Assembly (NCBI GenBank): GCA_028829895.1
Contig: CM054181.1
Span: forward strand, 111,697,360 to 111,761,359
Reading direction: 5' to 3'
Origin: Sinotaia quadrata
Lineage: Eukaryota; Mollusca; Gastropoda; Architaenioglossa; Viviparidae
DNA length: 64,000 bases
Shown here: piece by piece, positions 35,381 through 49,979 of the stretch
Layout: each line of letters begins with the position of its first letter
Position numbering within the stretch: position 1 is the first letter of the stretch
Notes under the pieces: model-generated
Databases searched by the model: none
The model's input: the letters and a program-made list of their open reading frames with translations, nothing else
What the model was told of the DNA's origin: nothing
Program-made: the position numbers and the translations under genes

Positions 35381-36991
35381 CTTACAAATGGAATGAGTTT
35401 TCATGCATTAAGGTTCAGTAAAAACATCATCACAAGGAATATAGCTTTAGTAAATTGTGTATCATGCATTAGGGGTGTGGGATGATGAAATTATATAGGC
35501 TCAGTTAAAAAAATTATCACAAGGAAAGTATTGCCAGTAAATTGTTAAAAGAAATATCACACAGAATTCTCTTTGGAGAAGTGCATAAATTAAAAGAGGA
35601 ATAAAATTTATCAACACAAACAAATCATATATTAAAAAAAATATGATTTGTCTAATTCAGACTTGCAGACTAATAAAATTTGTCCAGGAATAAAGTTATC
35701 ACAGTTAGATAGATATCAAACGAAGATGCTAGCGGCTGACTATCATTCTACTTTGAACTAAGAAATGTGAGATTTCCCCCAGTTTCACTTATTACAATTG
35801 AATTATTATTGTTACTATAAAACCTTTCTAGATAAAATTGAGTAACAAAAGGTGAATCAGGGTAGAAAAATGTATTATATGACAAAATGTTAGCAAACTA
35901 ATGATAGTAATCGTGACAGATTGGTAATAGTAATCATAGTAATACTAATGATTAGGAATAGAAATTAAATAATAATAACAATAATAAAGAGAACAAAATA
36001 AAAGAAAATAATATATCATTTTCACCTCACCCCAAAATATAAAAAATAAAAAAAAACTAATTACCATGTGTAATGTATGGCTAGCCGCTAATTCTGCCCC
36101 CATCCATCCCACATCATTCAACCTGACCCCTACCTATTCTTGCATGAAATTGGCATAAGCTGGAAGTGTCTCCTAATTAAATATGTTGTGGATATCAAAA
36201 TATCTGTTTATCACATTTTAAATAAAAATCAAATCAATGAAAAGTTGTTTTAATTTTTTTTAAATTGTCTCATTTTACTTGCATATAATCAAACAGAAAA
36301 ATAACAATTTTTCAGTTATAAAATGGATTATTCAACAGACAACAACCTGCAACCCTTCAAGGACATAGCATTGATAAAATCCTAGGTCAAGGGATGTTAC
36401 TCCATATTTCTACCATCCATAACATACAGGAAGTTTTAACTATTCACAATGCAGAAAAATTTGCAGACTACTAATAGGATCATTATTATTGCATTGCATA
36501 CACATTACATTATTATTATGTACACAATAATTATTTACTGAGAATTCAAGTCTTGGGAAAAATTACTTGGGTCTATACACTGAATGGAATTTTAATTAAT
36601 GATTGTATATACTGAAAATATCCCACTAAATGCATAATGGAGTGGATTTAAATGAATCACAGGGTGTCTGGCAGCACCCAACCTAACAGTCGATGTTAAA
36701 AGATACCAGACATGGAAGAAATGGAGAAAATTCCTCATTCTAACTCTCAGTTTTGTAAGTCAAATGTAAATAATTGTTTTTCTTTATAAAGGATGAAAAT
36801 TTCAGTGAGATTAACATCTAAAATTGTTTTAAATACTTGCATATATTCTAGTTTATGTAACATTTTTATTAAAACAATAAATACAGTTCATAATCACTAA
36901 AACCATGCACACATAGACCTTTAACATTTTTAATTTAAAAAATGCTGCCTTGGTCGTTTTTTTAAAATAAGTTTTCACTCTGCACATAAAA

Positions 36992-37032
36992 ATCTGAGTA
37001 TTCTGATTCAACTTTTATCAGAATACTCAGAT
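36992..37032. repeat. Perfect 16-bp inverted repeat with 9-nt loop (copy B)
   Basis: Counterpart of the copy A hairpin; identical arms, loop TCAACTTTT. Confidence 0.85.
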
Positions 37033-37191
37033 CTAGCGTTGCATGAATTAAAATAAAAATTTCTCAGATTTTTACATAGTCTGACATCATCAACATTGAA
37101 CTTAGAGGTCATCAATGTAGATGTCTCCAAAATTTGACATCAATCTATGGACATTTTCTATAGGACCAAATAAAGCAATCATGCAAGGTAC

Positions 37192-37365
37192 TGTGCAAGG
37201 AGGGTGAAGGAGAGGAACAGAGGAAAAGATGGGAGGATAACATCTCAGAGTAGACAGGACTGAAACTGAGCAATACAGTAAGATTAGCAGAGAACAGAAT
37301 GGAATAGAGGAAACTGGTTGTCAGGTCATCAGTGGTGCCCAACAGTCGACAAGACTAAGGGTTAG
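37192..37365 (+). pseudogene. LINE reverse transcriptase C-terminal remnant (copy B)
   Basis: Counterpart of the copy A relic, with the same in-frame TAG in the ENRME-stop-RKLVV segment. One base insertion separates it from copy A after the CTGAGC triplets. Confidence 0.72.
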
Positions 37366-38640
37366 ATAGATAAATAGAAAGCAGTTTGCTGATAGAGCTA
37401 TAAGAGAATTTACATCCTCTTTTATTTTATTAGTGCATGGTTTTACACATAATAATTAATAAGTAAATTTAAACTATCAAACAAATTGCACTTACTAACA
37501 ATAAAACATTGATAACTCAATCAACATTTAAATTTAGTATATTTTAGAGTCAAAATCACATGTTTTTAAATACAAAAGAACAATATATATACACACATAT
37601 GCATGCATCCTTACAATTGTCTGGTGAATGAATTGCTAAAAGAAATAATTTCAATAAATGAACATATGAAAAAAAAACAATTTATTTGGGTAGGCAAGTT
37701 AAATTCCATTACTATTTTCCAAACTGAATTAAAAAATGTTCAACAAACTCACCAGAAGGTAATAAACAACATCATAGAAAGTGGGGGAAATCACCTGAGA
37801 ATATCATGTGCATCACTAAATATTAAATGTTCTTTAGAAATACTACAAACATAAAAGGTTGTAATAGCCTCTTGAACCTCACACCTACTCTCTCTCTCTC
37901 TCTCCCTCTTTCTCTCTCTCTCTCCCTCTTTCTCTCTCATACATTTTCCATAAGCACATATAGTTATATGGGGAAAGTGGCTGGTTTATGAAGAGATGGG
38001 ATTTGAGGTATAATGGTATTTTAAGATGCAAATATTTTGAATTTTGTCATTTAAATGTTTTAACTTACACATTCATTGTATGTGGACATAAAATGTGTAT
38101 GTTTAAATGTTATCAGCTATTTCTATTAAATTAAAAACAAATTTTATTATCTCTCTATATATATTGGTCATCTAATCAACTAATCCTGATATTATGAATT
38201 CACTCATTTTTAATGATGCCACAAATTATATAATAATAGATTTTTTAAAAAATTTGCATTGGTAGATTTAAAACATAAACACTTTATCACTTTAAGGTAA
38301 AGTGGTAACTAAAAACATAAATCTCTTCAGCATTATAATTTACTTTAATTATATGTTCCACTTCAATTTTAAAATCTTGTTGGGCCAAACAATATGAAAA
38401 TATTGTTTGAAGCAGAAAAAGAGAAAAGCTTGGCAAGCTATATAAACATGTAAACAATCACTGACACCATTTACTACTCAACATTCAGAATCCTATCAAT
38501 GACCAAAATCATTAGTTCACACTTAGCACTGATGAGCCATCTCAGTTTGTAAAAGTTAATGTAATGTGCAAATTGCAAAGCTCAGGGCAAGAAAGAGTTA
38601 AAGGTGAAATTCAAACACAGGTTATATACATACAAGAACA

Positions 38641-38805
38641 CACAATTCCCTCCACTATAAACCCACAATTCCCTCCATTATAAACACACAATTCCCTCCA
38701 CTATAAACACACAATTCCCTCCACTATAAACACACAATTCCCTCCACTACAAACACACAATTCCCTCCACTTTAAACACACAATTCTCTCCACTATAAAC
38801 TTTAA
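38641..38805. repeat. 23-bp minisatellite, copy B only
   Basis: Seven tandem copies of CACAATTCCCTCCACTATAA + ACA. Copy A has a single unit at about 17,909-17,931, so the array arose in copy B after the duplication or collapsed in copy A. Confidence 0.92.
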
Positions 38806-39643
38806 TTTTTACTTAAGCTAAGTTGGAATGGATTCTCTCCATGTACATGTAGTAAGAGGACAATTTCAGTATGCATTCAATAGAGGATTTCTGATAACAT
38901 TTTAAACAGAAAGTGTGACTCATTTAGATGGGTAAATTATATATTACTTTCCACCCCATTTTTTTTCTAAAGCACGTTGTTATCAGTACATCTTCTTTGA
39001 TTATCTCATGACTTTATCCACAAATGTTCATGTACAATATCAAACCCTCCCTCTCTAGTAATAGAATTCAATGAGTTCAATGAAATTGTGATTCACTGGG
39101 GTTGTTTATTGTAAATCAAATTCCAATACTTGTATATAATTTTACAATATATGCTCTGCCTAGTTAAATACTTTAATATGGACATAGGCTATTAAACAAT
39201 CTAAAAACCAAACATAAATATATGGCAAACTGCATAGGCTGACAATATAAAAGTACACATATAAACATCCCTGAATATTTGTCAAGAATAAAAATTCTAG
39301 GCATGAAATCCGTTACCCAAACATCAAGAAAAGTCAAAATGAGGATAAACAAACAAAAAGCTGTCATTCAGTGATAAAGGGCCATAATAAAGTAGTAGAC
39401 AGTTTTAAAATTTCATTGCAAAATGTCTTTAAGCATTAAAATCAAATTTAGAAAGACAAATATATAAAAATAACTATGAAAACAATAAATTATACTCTAA
39501 GTTAGATCTATAGAATATGTTTTAAAAGTATTAATATCAAAACAATTTTTAAAATATAACAAAAACCTAACAGATAAAAATCAGTGATGCTAATCACTGT
39601 AAACTTAGAAGCAAAAACAAATCAATTTAACAAATTTAAATCA

Positions 39644-42600
39644 TTAATCATCTAACACTTGTCTTATTTCAGCATCTTTGGGTTCTGTCATGTCAATACG
39701 TATGCCAAGGTATGTTGGAAATCTTGGTGTTCCACTCTTACTGAGTTCCTGGAACTTGTAAGTGATAATTGAGCCAATCTTTGGTGGATTTTTTCTATCC
39801 TTATCTGTCAGTCTGCAAGCCAAGTTAACATAACATGATTTTATTCACAAGGTACAAACATGGTGTACACACACACTCATAAATATTTTGACTATGATAA
39901 CTTTTGAAACAATACTTTGTTCTCTCGTTTCCAATGTTATCTTACCATATTTTGGCTGTTATGTGTGACCAATAACTGTTTTCTTTTGCTTTATCAAGTG
40001 TTTTATAATTTGTAAAAACATATATTTTAGCACATTATACATATGTCAGTAATATCTACAAAGATTTAATGTACCCATTGTGTGACTAGGTATTTGTTCT
40101 CCATTACTCCCATTTTATTTGAATCTCAACATTTTCATTGTTTAAAAATTATTTTAGTTTTATTTTAAGATTAATTAAAAGTTTTAAATATAAATGTATT
40201 TTGTTAATTCCTGGCTAACAATTGCAAGTTCCTGCCTTTCTCATTAAGAATTAGAACTGATTCCAATTCTAAATATCTCTGAAACTCCATTCTACTCTTG
40301 ATTCTTACCCAGAGCCAACAGAAAACTCAACTCCACAGGCCATTCTGCAGCGCAGGGCACCGCAAACAAACAAGTTCCTTCCTTTGCCTTTCTCATGTCC
40401 AATGACCACAGCCTGCAAACATTGAATGAAACAAAAAGTGATATTTAGATTTCTAGTACAAGTGTATGTCATGATTAATCAGTGCAAAACCACTGGTATG
40501 AGCAAATGCTTTAGTCAAGGACAATTTATACTGAAAGAAAGTTGAGATTGTGAACAAGCTTTAGTCAAGGACAACTTGTCCTGAAAGAAAGCTGAGATTT
40601 TGAATAAGCTTTAATAATAGACCAACTTGTACTGTAAGAAATTTAAGATTGTGGCTAAGTTTTAGATATATGAAGAATGAATGGAAACAGTTCTGTACAG
40701 GTAAAGATGCTACTTCGTGGAGCTATTTTTAAGAGTAACTCAATTTTTCTTTTAAAAAAGTATTTGCTTGAAAGCTGTTTGCTCATAAACTGTATAGAAA
40801 TTCACCAATAATTAAATGTTTCAGGAGCACATGGTTTTCTTTTTGGATTGGCTTGGCTTTATTTTGTAGTTGACAATCTCAGGAAAAAGGAGTGCTCTTA
40901 TACATAATCAAGATTTGAGGTTTTATTTTATGGTTGACAGAGACAAAAGGAATGCTATTATACATAATCAAGACTTGAGGTTTTATTTTATGGTTGACTG
41001 ACACTAGTGACAGAGACAAAAGGAATGCTATTATACATAATCAAGACTTGAGGTTTTATTTTATGGTTGACTGACAGAGACAAAAGGAATGCTATTATAC
41101 ATAATCAAGACTTGAAGTTTTATTTTCGGATGACAGTAACAGTCAACAGGAGTGCTAATATGTATAGTCAAGGCTTGACCAACCCCAAGTTCCATTTAAG
41201 CCATAAACCTGGCAATATTGGTTATTACAATAACAATTACTGGTCTAATTTTTCAAAACACTGACATCTGTAGTTATGCTATAGCATAATATAGCATAGT
41301 ATATAGGCTTACTGAAATAAACTAAAACTTGTGCATGAGAATGTATATGATTTTATAACTATTATTTATAATTGAAGAGTTTATAAATATCTTATTTAGA
41401 CTTTGGTGATTGAGACTTTGTGACTACAAGTATATGGAACTTTTGAAATTCCTCAAACAATTGTATTAACAGGCAATTGTGTGGATATATTTCTTTTCTT
41501 TATTAATCTGTAATTCCATGCATTCAAAAGCACATTGCATTTAGAACCTATTTTGTTTACAAAATAACAATCATCTTTCTCACCTCCGCATCATAGAATT
41601 TCTTAATTTTTAGTAGAGTGTGTGAACGACATTTCTCATACTGCGACTTTGGTTGGCGTATCATGAGTCCTTCACCACCACGATCCAGCACCTTTTTTAA
41701 CATCCCATCCAGCTGTTTCTTATCTGTACATTTTGTGTGCTCCACAAAAACTGCATATTTGGGTCTGGTGTCAAAAATAGTATACTTCAAGATTATGGTA
41801 AAAAGATTTTCATCTCCACTAGTTATTAATACTAAATAAATAAATGAAGCAGCTTATGACATATTTTTTAAAAAAATTATTCTCTGAGAAATTTTAATTC
41901 ATTATATATTTTTTTTAAGTTGGTTGAAAATGTGCATATACATGTACCTGAAGCAAAATATTGAAAACAAAATTTTAATCAACAAAACTACATACTTTTT
42001 TGCTTCAAAATATTCCTGGATAGCTGACACCCTTTCTTCAAATGTTTTTTTTTCAAGGCTTGGGGTGTCAAACACCTAAACACAAAACAAACAAAACAAT
42101 TAATGTATTCCCTAATTCTATATTTCAAATTAAAGTTTGTTAAACAAACTCAACAAATGTCCATTGACCATATTTTCTTTGTCAAATGCTTACAAATTTA
42201 AAATATCAAAGAAAATTTTGAAAATAATTTTAATATGAGGGACATTAATTTAAGATGCAACTCAGGTAATTCCTGCTCCTATACTTTAAGATGCAAAACA
42301 GGTGATTCCTGTTCCTATGAACTACATTAAGATGTAAAACAGGTAATTCCTGTTCCTAATCCTATGAACTAGTTGGTTCCTGAAGGGAAACTGTAAATTA
42401 AATACTGATGCAAGTTGACTCTTTATACATTTACAAGAAAATTCAGCAAAACTAATAAACTCAGAACATACATTTTCAATCACTTATTAACTAAAACATT
42501 CCATATGAAAATAAAGAACAAAAAGTACATTTGACACTTGTGACAAATGCCAAACAATGTATATGAAAATTACAAATGTAAAATTAGGAGGCATTTGGTT

Positions 42601-45600
42601 TGTGAAAGAGATCATTATTGGTAGGTTGAGGATGGCATATCATATGTCAGGTCACAAGTAAGGAGTTTACAGTAAAATTTTTCTTTATTAAAAAACACGT
42701 ATTAACTGTAAAATTTAACAGTTTCAACAATAACATTTATATTTCTTTAATATTGAAAATATTTAATTAAATCATCCTCTCTCTCTCTCTCAATCTCTCT
42801 CTCTATATATATATACATATAAAGAATAAAATCACCAGAAATAAACAAACAGTAAAAAATAAAATCATGACTATTTTTATAATACAAACAGCTTAAATTA
42901 TTTTACTAATTCCATCATTAAACAAATTTACTTGTCATAAATCATATCAATGAAAAATGTCCTAATACTTGAAAAGCAGGTATAAAAAATAAACTCACAT
43001 GATATTTTAATTTCTTCCAGTCATCAATGCCTGGATTTTTGACGATGCTGACTGTAGATTGGAATTCTCCACGACCTCCAAACAGTTCCCCATCTAAGTG
43101 CATTTCTTCTGGAAGGTCCTGAAAAAGTAAAAGAAATGAGTAAACATGTCTTTGAAATTTCACCTACCTGGAAATATGCCAGTTGTTGGTCAACATGCTC
43201 ATTATTAATTATTAAACTTTATATGCTATCGTTTAAAAAGGGGTCTAACTCTCACTAGCATGCAAAGTCAAGAGCACATGATTTATTTGAAAAATAATAG
43301 AACGCTTATAAGTATTAATGACATTAGATCTCAATCTAGTTAAAGCAAACTATGAAATATTAAATGCAAGCTATGGAATAAGAAAATGTTCACAAATTTG
43401 TTAAGATTTTATACTAATGAATGAAATGTTAGGTCATCTTCTGTTTCAGCCTGCAATATCTTACAGCACACAGCAATTATATTTTTGGACTTCTTAAACA
43501 ATATTTGATCTTTGAAAGTAGTAAAGAGCTATAATTTTAATTATATACACATTAATTACACTACTTCAAAAAGCCACAGATTGCTCCACACAGTATTTAT
43601 ATTCTGGCAGTGGGTTAACATGAGGGTAAGGTTAGCATTAAGGCCACTCTAGATTTTGTTTCTGTTGCAGCTTGAATCAGTAAACATATCATTCATCACT
43701 TACAGCAGATTATTCAAAATCCTAGCTTCAACAATTAGGTGAGTATGAGAACCATTTCCTTGAAATATGTGCTTTTGGAAACATTTTTTAATTGCTAGAT
43801 AAACATTTATAGGCTATATCATCTCTTGTTCATCAACCGAAATGTATGAACACCTTGAAAATTTGAAAGAAACATTTAGATGTCACAAAACTACAATAAG
43901 AACATTGATTAGTGATTTTACAAGCTAAAATACAAGCTTTACCAAATGTTTTTTACATTTTCAACCATTTGAAAAATGTCAATATTATTTTTAAACTAAA
44001 ATATTGTTTCTGAAATAACCCTTAATAATTAATTTAGCACTAATAAAAAATTATACTTTTATGTAACTTTAGATCTTTTTACTGCCTTATACATGAAAAA
44101 TAATACTGGTACATGAAAATTAATATTAAAAAGTACAAGCTGAAATAAATAAAATAAATAGTTGCCAGAATATACCTACTGCTGTAAACCATGCAGGAGC
44201 ATAAAATGCATTACCGAGCCGCGAATAGAAACACCTGTCAGCAATAAAAAGCAAATCTTAACCATCTAAAACACAAGTTTAATAAACATATATATACATA
44301 TATTCTTGTCTAATGTCCATAGCTAGTAATATTAATTTGTTAAAAGCATCAATGTAAAATCAAGCTTGCTGTCAACTAAGAATCACTGGATATTGCTTTA
44401 TTTTATAATCAGTTGTTCAAGTTATGTGAGTACTTAGTCAATGATTGACATGTTCATTGCATGTGAAGATCCACTGATTACTGATAATGATATAAACATT
44501 ATATACATTGGATAAAAATCTTTATTTGACAAGAGCAGTGTCATCACAGCTTATCCATATCTTTATATGGAATTTTAACCCTATGATAGAGTTCTGGGCT
44601 CGGTTTCACGACAGCCGCCCAACTTAGAGCGGAGCTTTCCCGAAAAGCGCGCTAGTTCCAAACTACTTAGTTGTCACTTCTAGGTAGCGTTTCACGACAG
44701 CCAACTAGAAGCGCGCTAAGTAGTTGCCAACTAGAAGCGTCACATGACTTGTTTATAAATAGATCTATCCCACAATTCAATTTTAACAATGGATGCCGAG
44801 CATGGAAATCGTCGCGCACATGATGATAATTTCACGCATTCAGAGATCGTTGCTTTAATAGAGGCATACGAATACAGAAAAAAACATCCTACAATCACGA
44901 CTAAAGAGCTCAGCCACAAACAAATACAAAAAGAATGCATGGGCTGCTGTGATCATGTCAGTGAATGCGTTTTTTACCATTCATCGGTTAGCAGACGAAC
45001 TTCGCTGTAAATGGTCTAAAGTCTAAACTCTAAAAGTCTAAACTAACAAGCGAAGCAAAAAGTGATCTTGCTAAAAAGAAAATACCCTAAGACTGGTGGA
45101 GAACTCATGTATATTTTTATTCACATTATCAGAAATAAAAGTGCTATATTCTATTCTCAAAACTATAAATACTAAATCAGTTGTTTGAGGAATAAACTAT
45201 AATAATTTGTTTAATATTGGATAACCTCTCATTTGACATAAATATTCCTTGTACAAGAAATGAATTAAACATTTGTATAGAAATTATACAAATTGCAGTT
45301 TTAGTCATAAATTATATTTTCTATTTTTTTTTTTTATTAGCTGTTTCAATACTTATTTATTTTAGTTCTCATGTTCATAAAACAATAACTATCATATCTC
45401 AAAAATACCTTTGAATGTATGTGATAAATGCAACAGTAAATAAATATGCAAACTGAAAACAAAGAATAAAGACTCAAGTTTGTATAATTTATTTTTTTCT
45501 TAATAATTATTTTAATCAATTCACATTTAGGTATAAGTCACCATCATAATAATATTTAAATGTCTATAAAAATTATGTGTTTAATATGACATGAGTCACC

Positions 45601-48600
45601 ATTATGAAATATTTAAATATCTATATGTGTTAAATATGACATGAGTCACTATCATAATAATATTTAAATGACTATATGTATTAAATATGACATGAGTCAC
45701 CATCATATTAATATTCAAATGCCTAGATCTTTTTGTAAATACTAACTGAAGTTGCAATTTATTTCTCTATCCAGCAGTTGCCAGTGTTAGGTCACATTTT
45801 ATATTCATCTATATGAATTTTTCCTATCAGGCAGTGTATACATACACTTTTATTGTTAATGTAAAAGTTAAATATATTTGTAACAACAATGAAATAAATG
45901 TAAATACATTTGTACTTTGAAAATACAAAAACTGTATTTTTCTGAAAACCAAAACAAAGCTTTTCACCTTTTGAAGATTTACACATAATTCTACTTCTTA
46001 TTATATTAACTTATACTAATGCATTATTACTATGTAATGTTTACATAATATATGGCCATTCTTTTTTTAAATTAAAAAATAATCATTAGTTGTAATGTTA
46101 CAGCTAGATACACATATGTCAGTTTGACAGATGATGAGTAGCACTGAAAGTTTACTGTATATATTTTTAATGAAAAACAGTGAAACTTAAAAAAAAAAAA
46201 TTAAAATGCCACCACGTTTTTAGCCTTTATATTATAACAATATTATAAAATAGAATATATATTTTTCATTTATTTTCAAAACTCTAACAGTATAATTATG
46301 AAATAACTGTACATTTTATTATAATATTACATATGATCAAATATTACTATCACTAATATAATTTGGTTTAAAATAAACTTAATGCCAATTAAAATTGATA
46401 TATTATTATTAATACTTTAATAGTCCACTAATGAAAATTTCCAGTTATATGATAAAACAATCATTTTTTGTTTTTATATGTGGCTTTAGAGAGTTTTAAG
46501 TTGCATTATAATGAATATACAGATAAATAAAATTAAGGAAAGATATAAATCATTCTTGAGATTCATGGATTTAGTGGAAACAAAATTGCAAAATTAATTT
46601 ACTCCTTTCCTTTCACATATGATTGCATAAAAACTACATATATTTACATTAAAATAAAATATTTAGAAATGGGTGGTAGAAATAAAATATATGTTCATAG
46701 TGATTCATAAATGTTTCTGAGAATATTAAACTATATACGATCCCGTGACGGACGATTTCTTCTTTGCCTACGTCTGTGATAGAATTGATGCACGCGTGGC
46801 GCCTATTTGTTTGTACCTTAGGTCGGTGCTAGCGAAAGTTAGAGCTGGTAGGAGCTGCTCCAGTAGTTCTGACCTAATTTAGGCGGCGCGCGCCCAAGTT
46901 TGCAGTCGTGAAACACTACCTAGCGCTTAGAAGGAAACTAAGCTAGTTGCCACCCAAGTTAGGTCGAAAACCGCGCTAGTTGGCTGTCGTGAAACCGAGC
47001 CCTGATTATTAAGGAGCATCCAACTTTTTCAAGTCAATTTGGTAAATATGTGTAGAGCCAGACAAGTCCTATAAGCCCTATAAGACCTAGCTTCATGTTT
47101 AGAGCTGTGAAATAAAGGTTTTGACAACTGTGAAGTTAAAAACAGATGATGTGGTTTTCAGTGGCTTTTCCCATTTGCTTGATGTTGTCGCAGTGTATAT
47201 GTCCATACATTAAGTAATGCACAAGATAAAAATTGTACAAGAAAATCTCACTGGAATATTTTCTGCTAGTTTAAGTCCAAGGATTATGTATCCCATGTCT
47301 GACTTATATACAGCAGTCAGTAACAAGGCTTGCAAGGATTAGATTTGCTCTGATTTGCTCGATTAAAATAAAATGTTTTGAGCTAGGGTACCAAAAATTA
47401 GCGAATCATCCTACTAAAAAGCTTGGTTGTTTACAGCACAACTGTAATAATTTTCTGGATATTAAAGAAGTATATATCAGTTCTCAAGTGAAAACTATTA
47501 TTGAATATTTCCTGCAAGACAATGAAACTGCATTAAATTTTGAAATGATTGAATTAAGATTTCTGGTTGTAAGCGAAAGTCGAGGTGAGGAGTGAAGTGG
47601 ACTTACTACATTAAACAGTTATATACAGAAAAGGAATGTTAAGAAAAGATCTTTCTTGTTAGAAATATTTTGAGATCCATCTTTTAAATATATAAATACT
47701 GATTTTTTAAAAAAAGTATTGTATGGCATTAAATGAACACAAGCTATAAGCCAAGTTAAGACACATCAGAGAAATAAAAGAAAACTTAACAAAACAGTTC
47801 CTACCTTCCATTCCAGAAGGCACGAACCCCGTCCAGTTTTTCACTGATCCACCACCCCACGGGATTGTGTGTCCTGCAATATAAAATTGGAAATTATTTG
47901 AAACTTCATTCCTGTCCGAGTGTTGTTGTTGAAAGCTTTACATGGATAAAAGGCACATTCTTGATAATTAAAGCTTTTTTCTCATTTGAAAGAGAAATTA
48001 GCTTAATATTTTTATAGTTAAAAATAAAAATAAAGTATACAAAATCAATAAAAGAAATTGTAGATTAAAGAAAATAATATTACATGTAAAGCCTTCATCT
48101 TCTCCAAGAGTAGCACAAATGTGAATAGCAAGAGTTGCTTGATCTTTTTCTTTTTTCTCCCCAACATACTTTTACTAGTTTTGCTTACTTCTCGTCATAT
48201 TTTCCTAGTTTTGCTTACTTTTCATCATATTTTCCTTTTTTTGCTTACTTCTCATCATATTTTCCTAGTTTTGCTTACTTCTCATCATCATATTTTCCTA
48301 GTTTTGCTTACTTTTCATCATATTTTCCTAGTTTTGCTTACTTCTTGTCATATTTTCCTAGTTTTGCTTACTTTTCATCATATTTGTGTGCCAAAAGAAC
48401 GCTGACACTGATGTGCTGCGGAATGTATGCTTTTTTCTTTGCTTTCTCCACACGCCTTTTTTCAAAATCTTCACCTAGATACTCCTTTAAGTGCTTGCAT
48501 GTTCTGGCCTTTTCCTCTTCACTTTGTTTTTTCCACCCATCACACCTGTAAGCAATTTGCAACCAATGTTCAGAATAAGATCTATAACAGATGTTTTAAT

Positions 48601-49934
48601 ATATTCAACATAGAATATTTATACATCATTTTAACAAATTTACATGCATCAGGCGTTTTAACATATTCATGATATATTTAACATGTCAGTACTACACACC
48701 ATTTATAGCAAATTTTATATTCTTTAGAAAAAATCTCAATAGATTATGACTTTCATCATATGTCATAAGCAACAGAATCTTACTCTCCTGGGGTGAGTTG
48801 GAGAATAAAAAAGAAAGTCACTTCAAAATAAAGTTTACTACAAGATTAATCCACTGGTGACTGGTGTAGAATGTCACAAAAAGCCAGTGGTGTTAGGTGA
48901 TAAAGCTGTGTAAGGTACTGTCTTCACTAAAATTAACATGTTAAACCAGCAGGTGATCTTGATAGAATCCACTTCAAACATATATATTTATAAAAAACAA
49001 GATATTTCAAAACATCCTGGCAAAGGTTTAAGTGGTCAGCAACTTTCATAACTGTTATTATTTTAGTGTTAAACGTGAAATAGGAACCAGGTTTCTCGTT
49101 CATGCCCTAGATTGTCATATGATGACACAACATGGCTAAAATGTTCCTGGGCTAGAGTCAAAGCTGTTTTCATTGTTCCACATGCATTTAAGATATGCAA
49201 TAGCATGAGACATTCATTTAGAGCTCATTTCCTTTCTCTCAAGCATCATATCTTCAATATAAACAAGTAACACCAAACATTTCTCAGAAACACATTCTTC
49301 TGATCATCTATATTACAATTTCCATTAGGACCATGACTTTGAAATTTTACATAAAATATCAGAATACTTAAATCTATTGATTGAGCTTACATGCTGGCTA
49401 GATTCCTCATCTTGATCTCTAAGGATTGTTTAATAAGTACTTTATTTGAATATATTCTTCAGCAGGTGTCCTAGTTTGGTAAGCATTTCGCCTGTAGGGT
49501 AAATGACTTTTGCAACCCTAAACATCTAAACTGATTGAGTCTTATTGTTTGTCATGTTGAATTCTTATGTTTGTTGAGGACTTCTGCTCCATGTCTATGC
49601 CTCTTTTATGCTGTTTAATGTTTTACTTTTTATATCCAATAATTTCAACTAAATGCAAAGGGATATTTGCAAGAGGAAGGAAGAAAATGTACAAAATAAA
49701 GAATTTAATATTAATTTTTACTTTTCTACTAAGAGAAAGGCTTTTGAGCAGTGGTGTAACTACTGCCTTGCAGCCCCCATAGTGCTTTTTTTTTTTTTGG
49801 GAGGGGGGAGCTTTCAACAGACCCAATACTTGTCCTTCAAAAATTATTGTACTTAAAATTTGAAAAATATACACATGATCAAGTTTTCACATGGCAAGCT
49901 GATTCTCTGAGAAGCATAAAGAGAGAGAGTGTTG

Positions 49935-49979
<45 letters not shown>

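Larger units (their letters stand above)
33619..39643. other. Noncoding flank of copy B, downstream of ligase B
   Basis: Counterpart of 13,244-18,736. Includes a T12+ homopolymer next to a G tract (33,828-33,857), a (CT)n tract at 37,887-37,940, the hairpin and the LINE remnant listed separately. No gene supported. Confidence 0.65.
44597..47001 (+). mobile_element. PIF/Harbinger-like DNA transposon, non-autonomous
   Basis: Perfect 20-bp terminal inverted repeats (GGCTCGGTTTCACGACAGCC and its complement), flanked by CTG on both sides (44594-44596 and 47002-47004). The matching intron of copy A reads GAGTTCTGATTATT with one CTG, so the empty site is visible and the 3-bp target duplication is direct. 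Subterminal GTTTCACGAC ... CTAGAAGCGCGC motifs are repeated inverted at both ends. It lies in the ligase B intron between exons 7 and 8. Harbinger elements make 3-bp duplications, including CWG in some lineages. A Mutator-like or other DNA element is the main alternative. Confidence 0.9.

Noticed and set aside
41618..41839. 73-aa plus-strand frame
   Set aside because: Antisense of ligase B exon 41584-41764.
48121..48551. Two overlapping plus-strand frames (94 and 138 aa) rich in Phe/Ser/Tyr
   Set aside because: Same minisatellite artefact in copy B; the real coding strand is minus.
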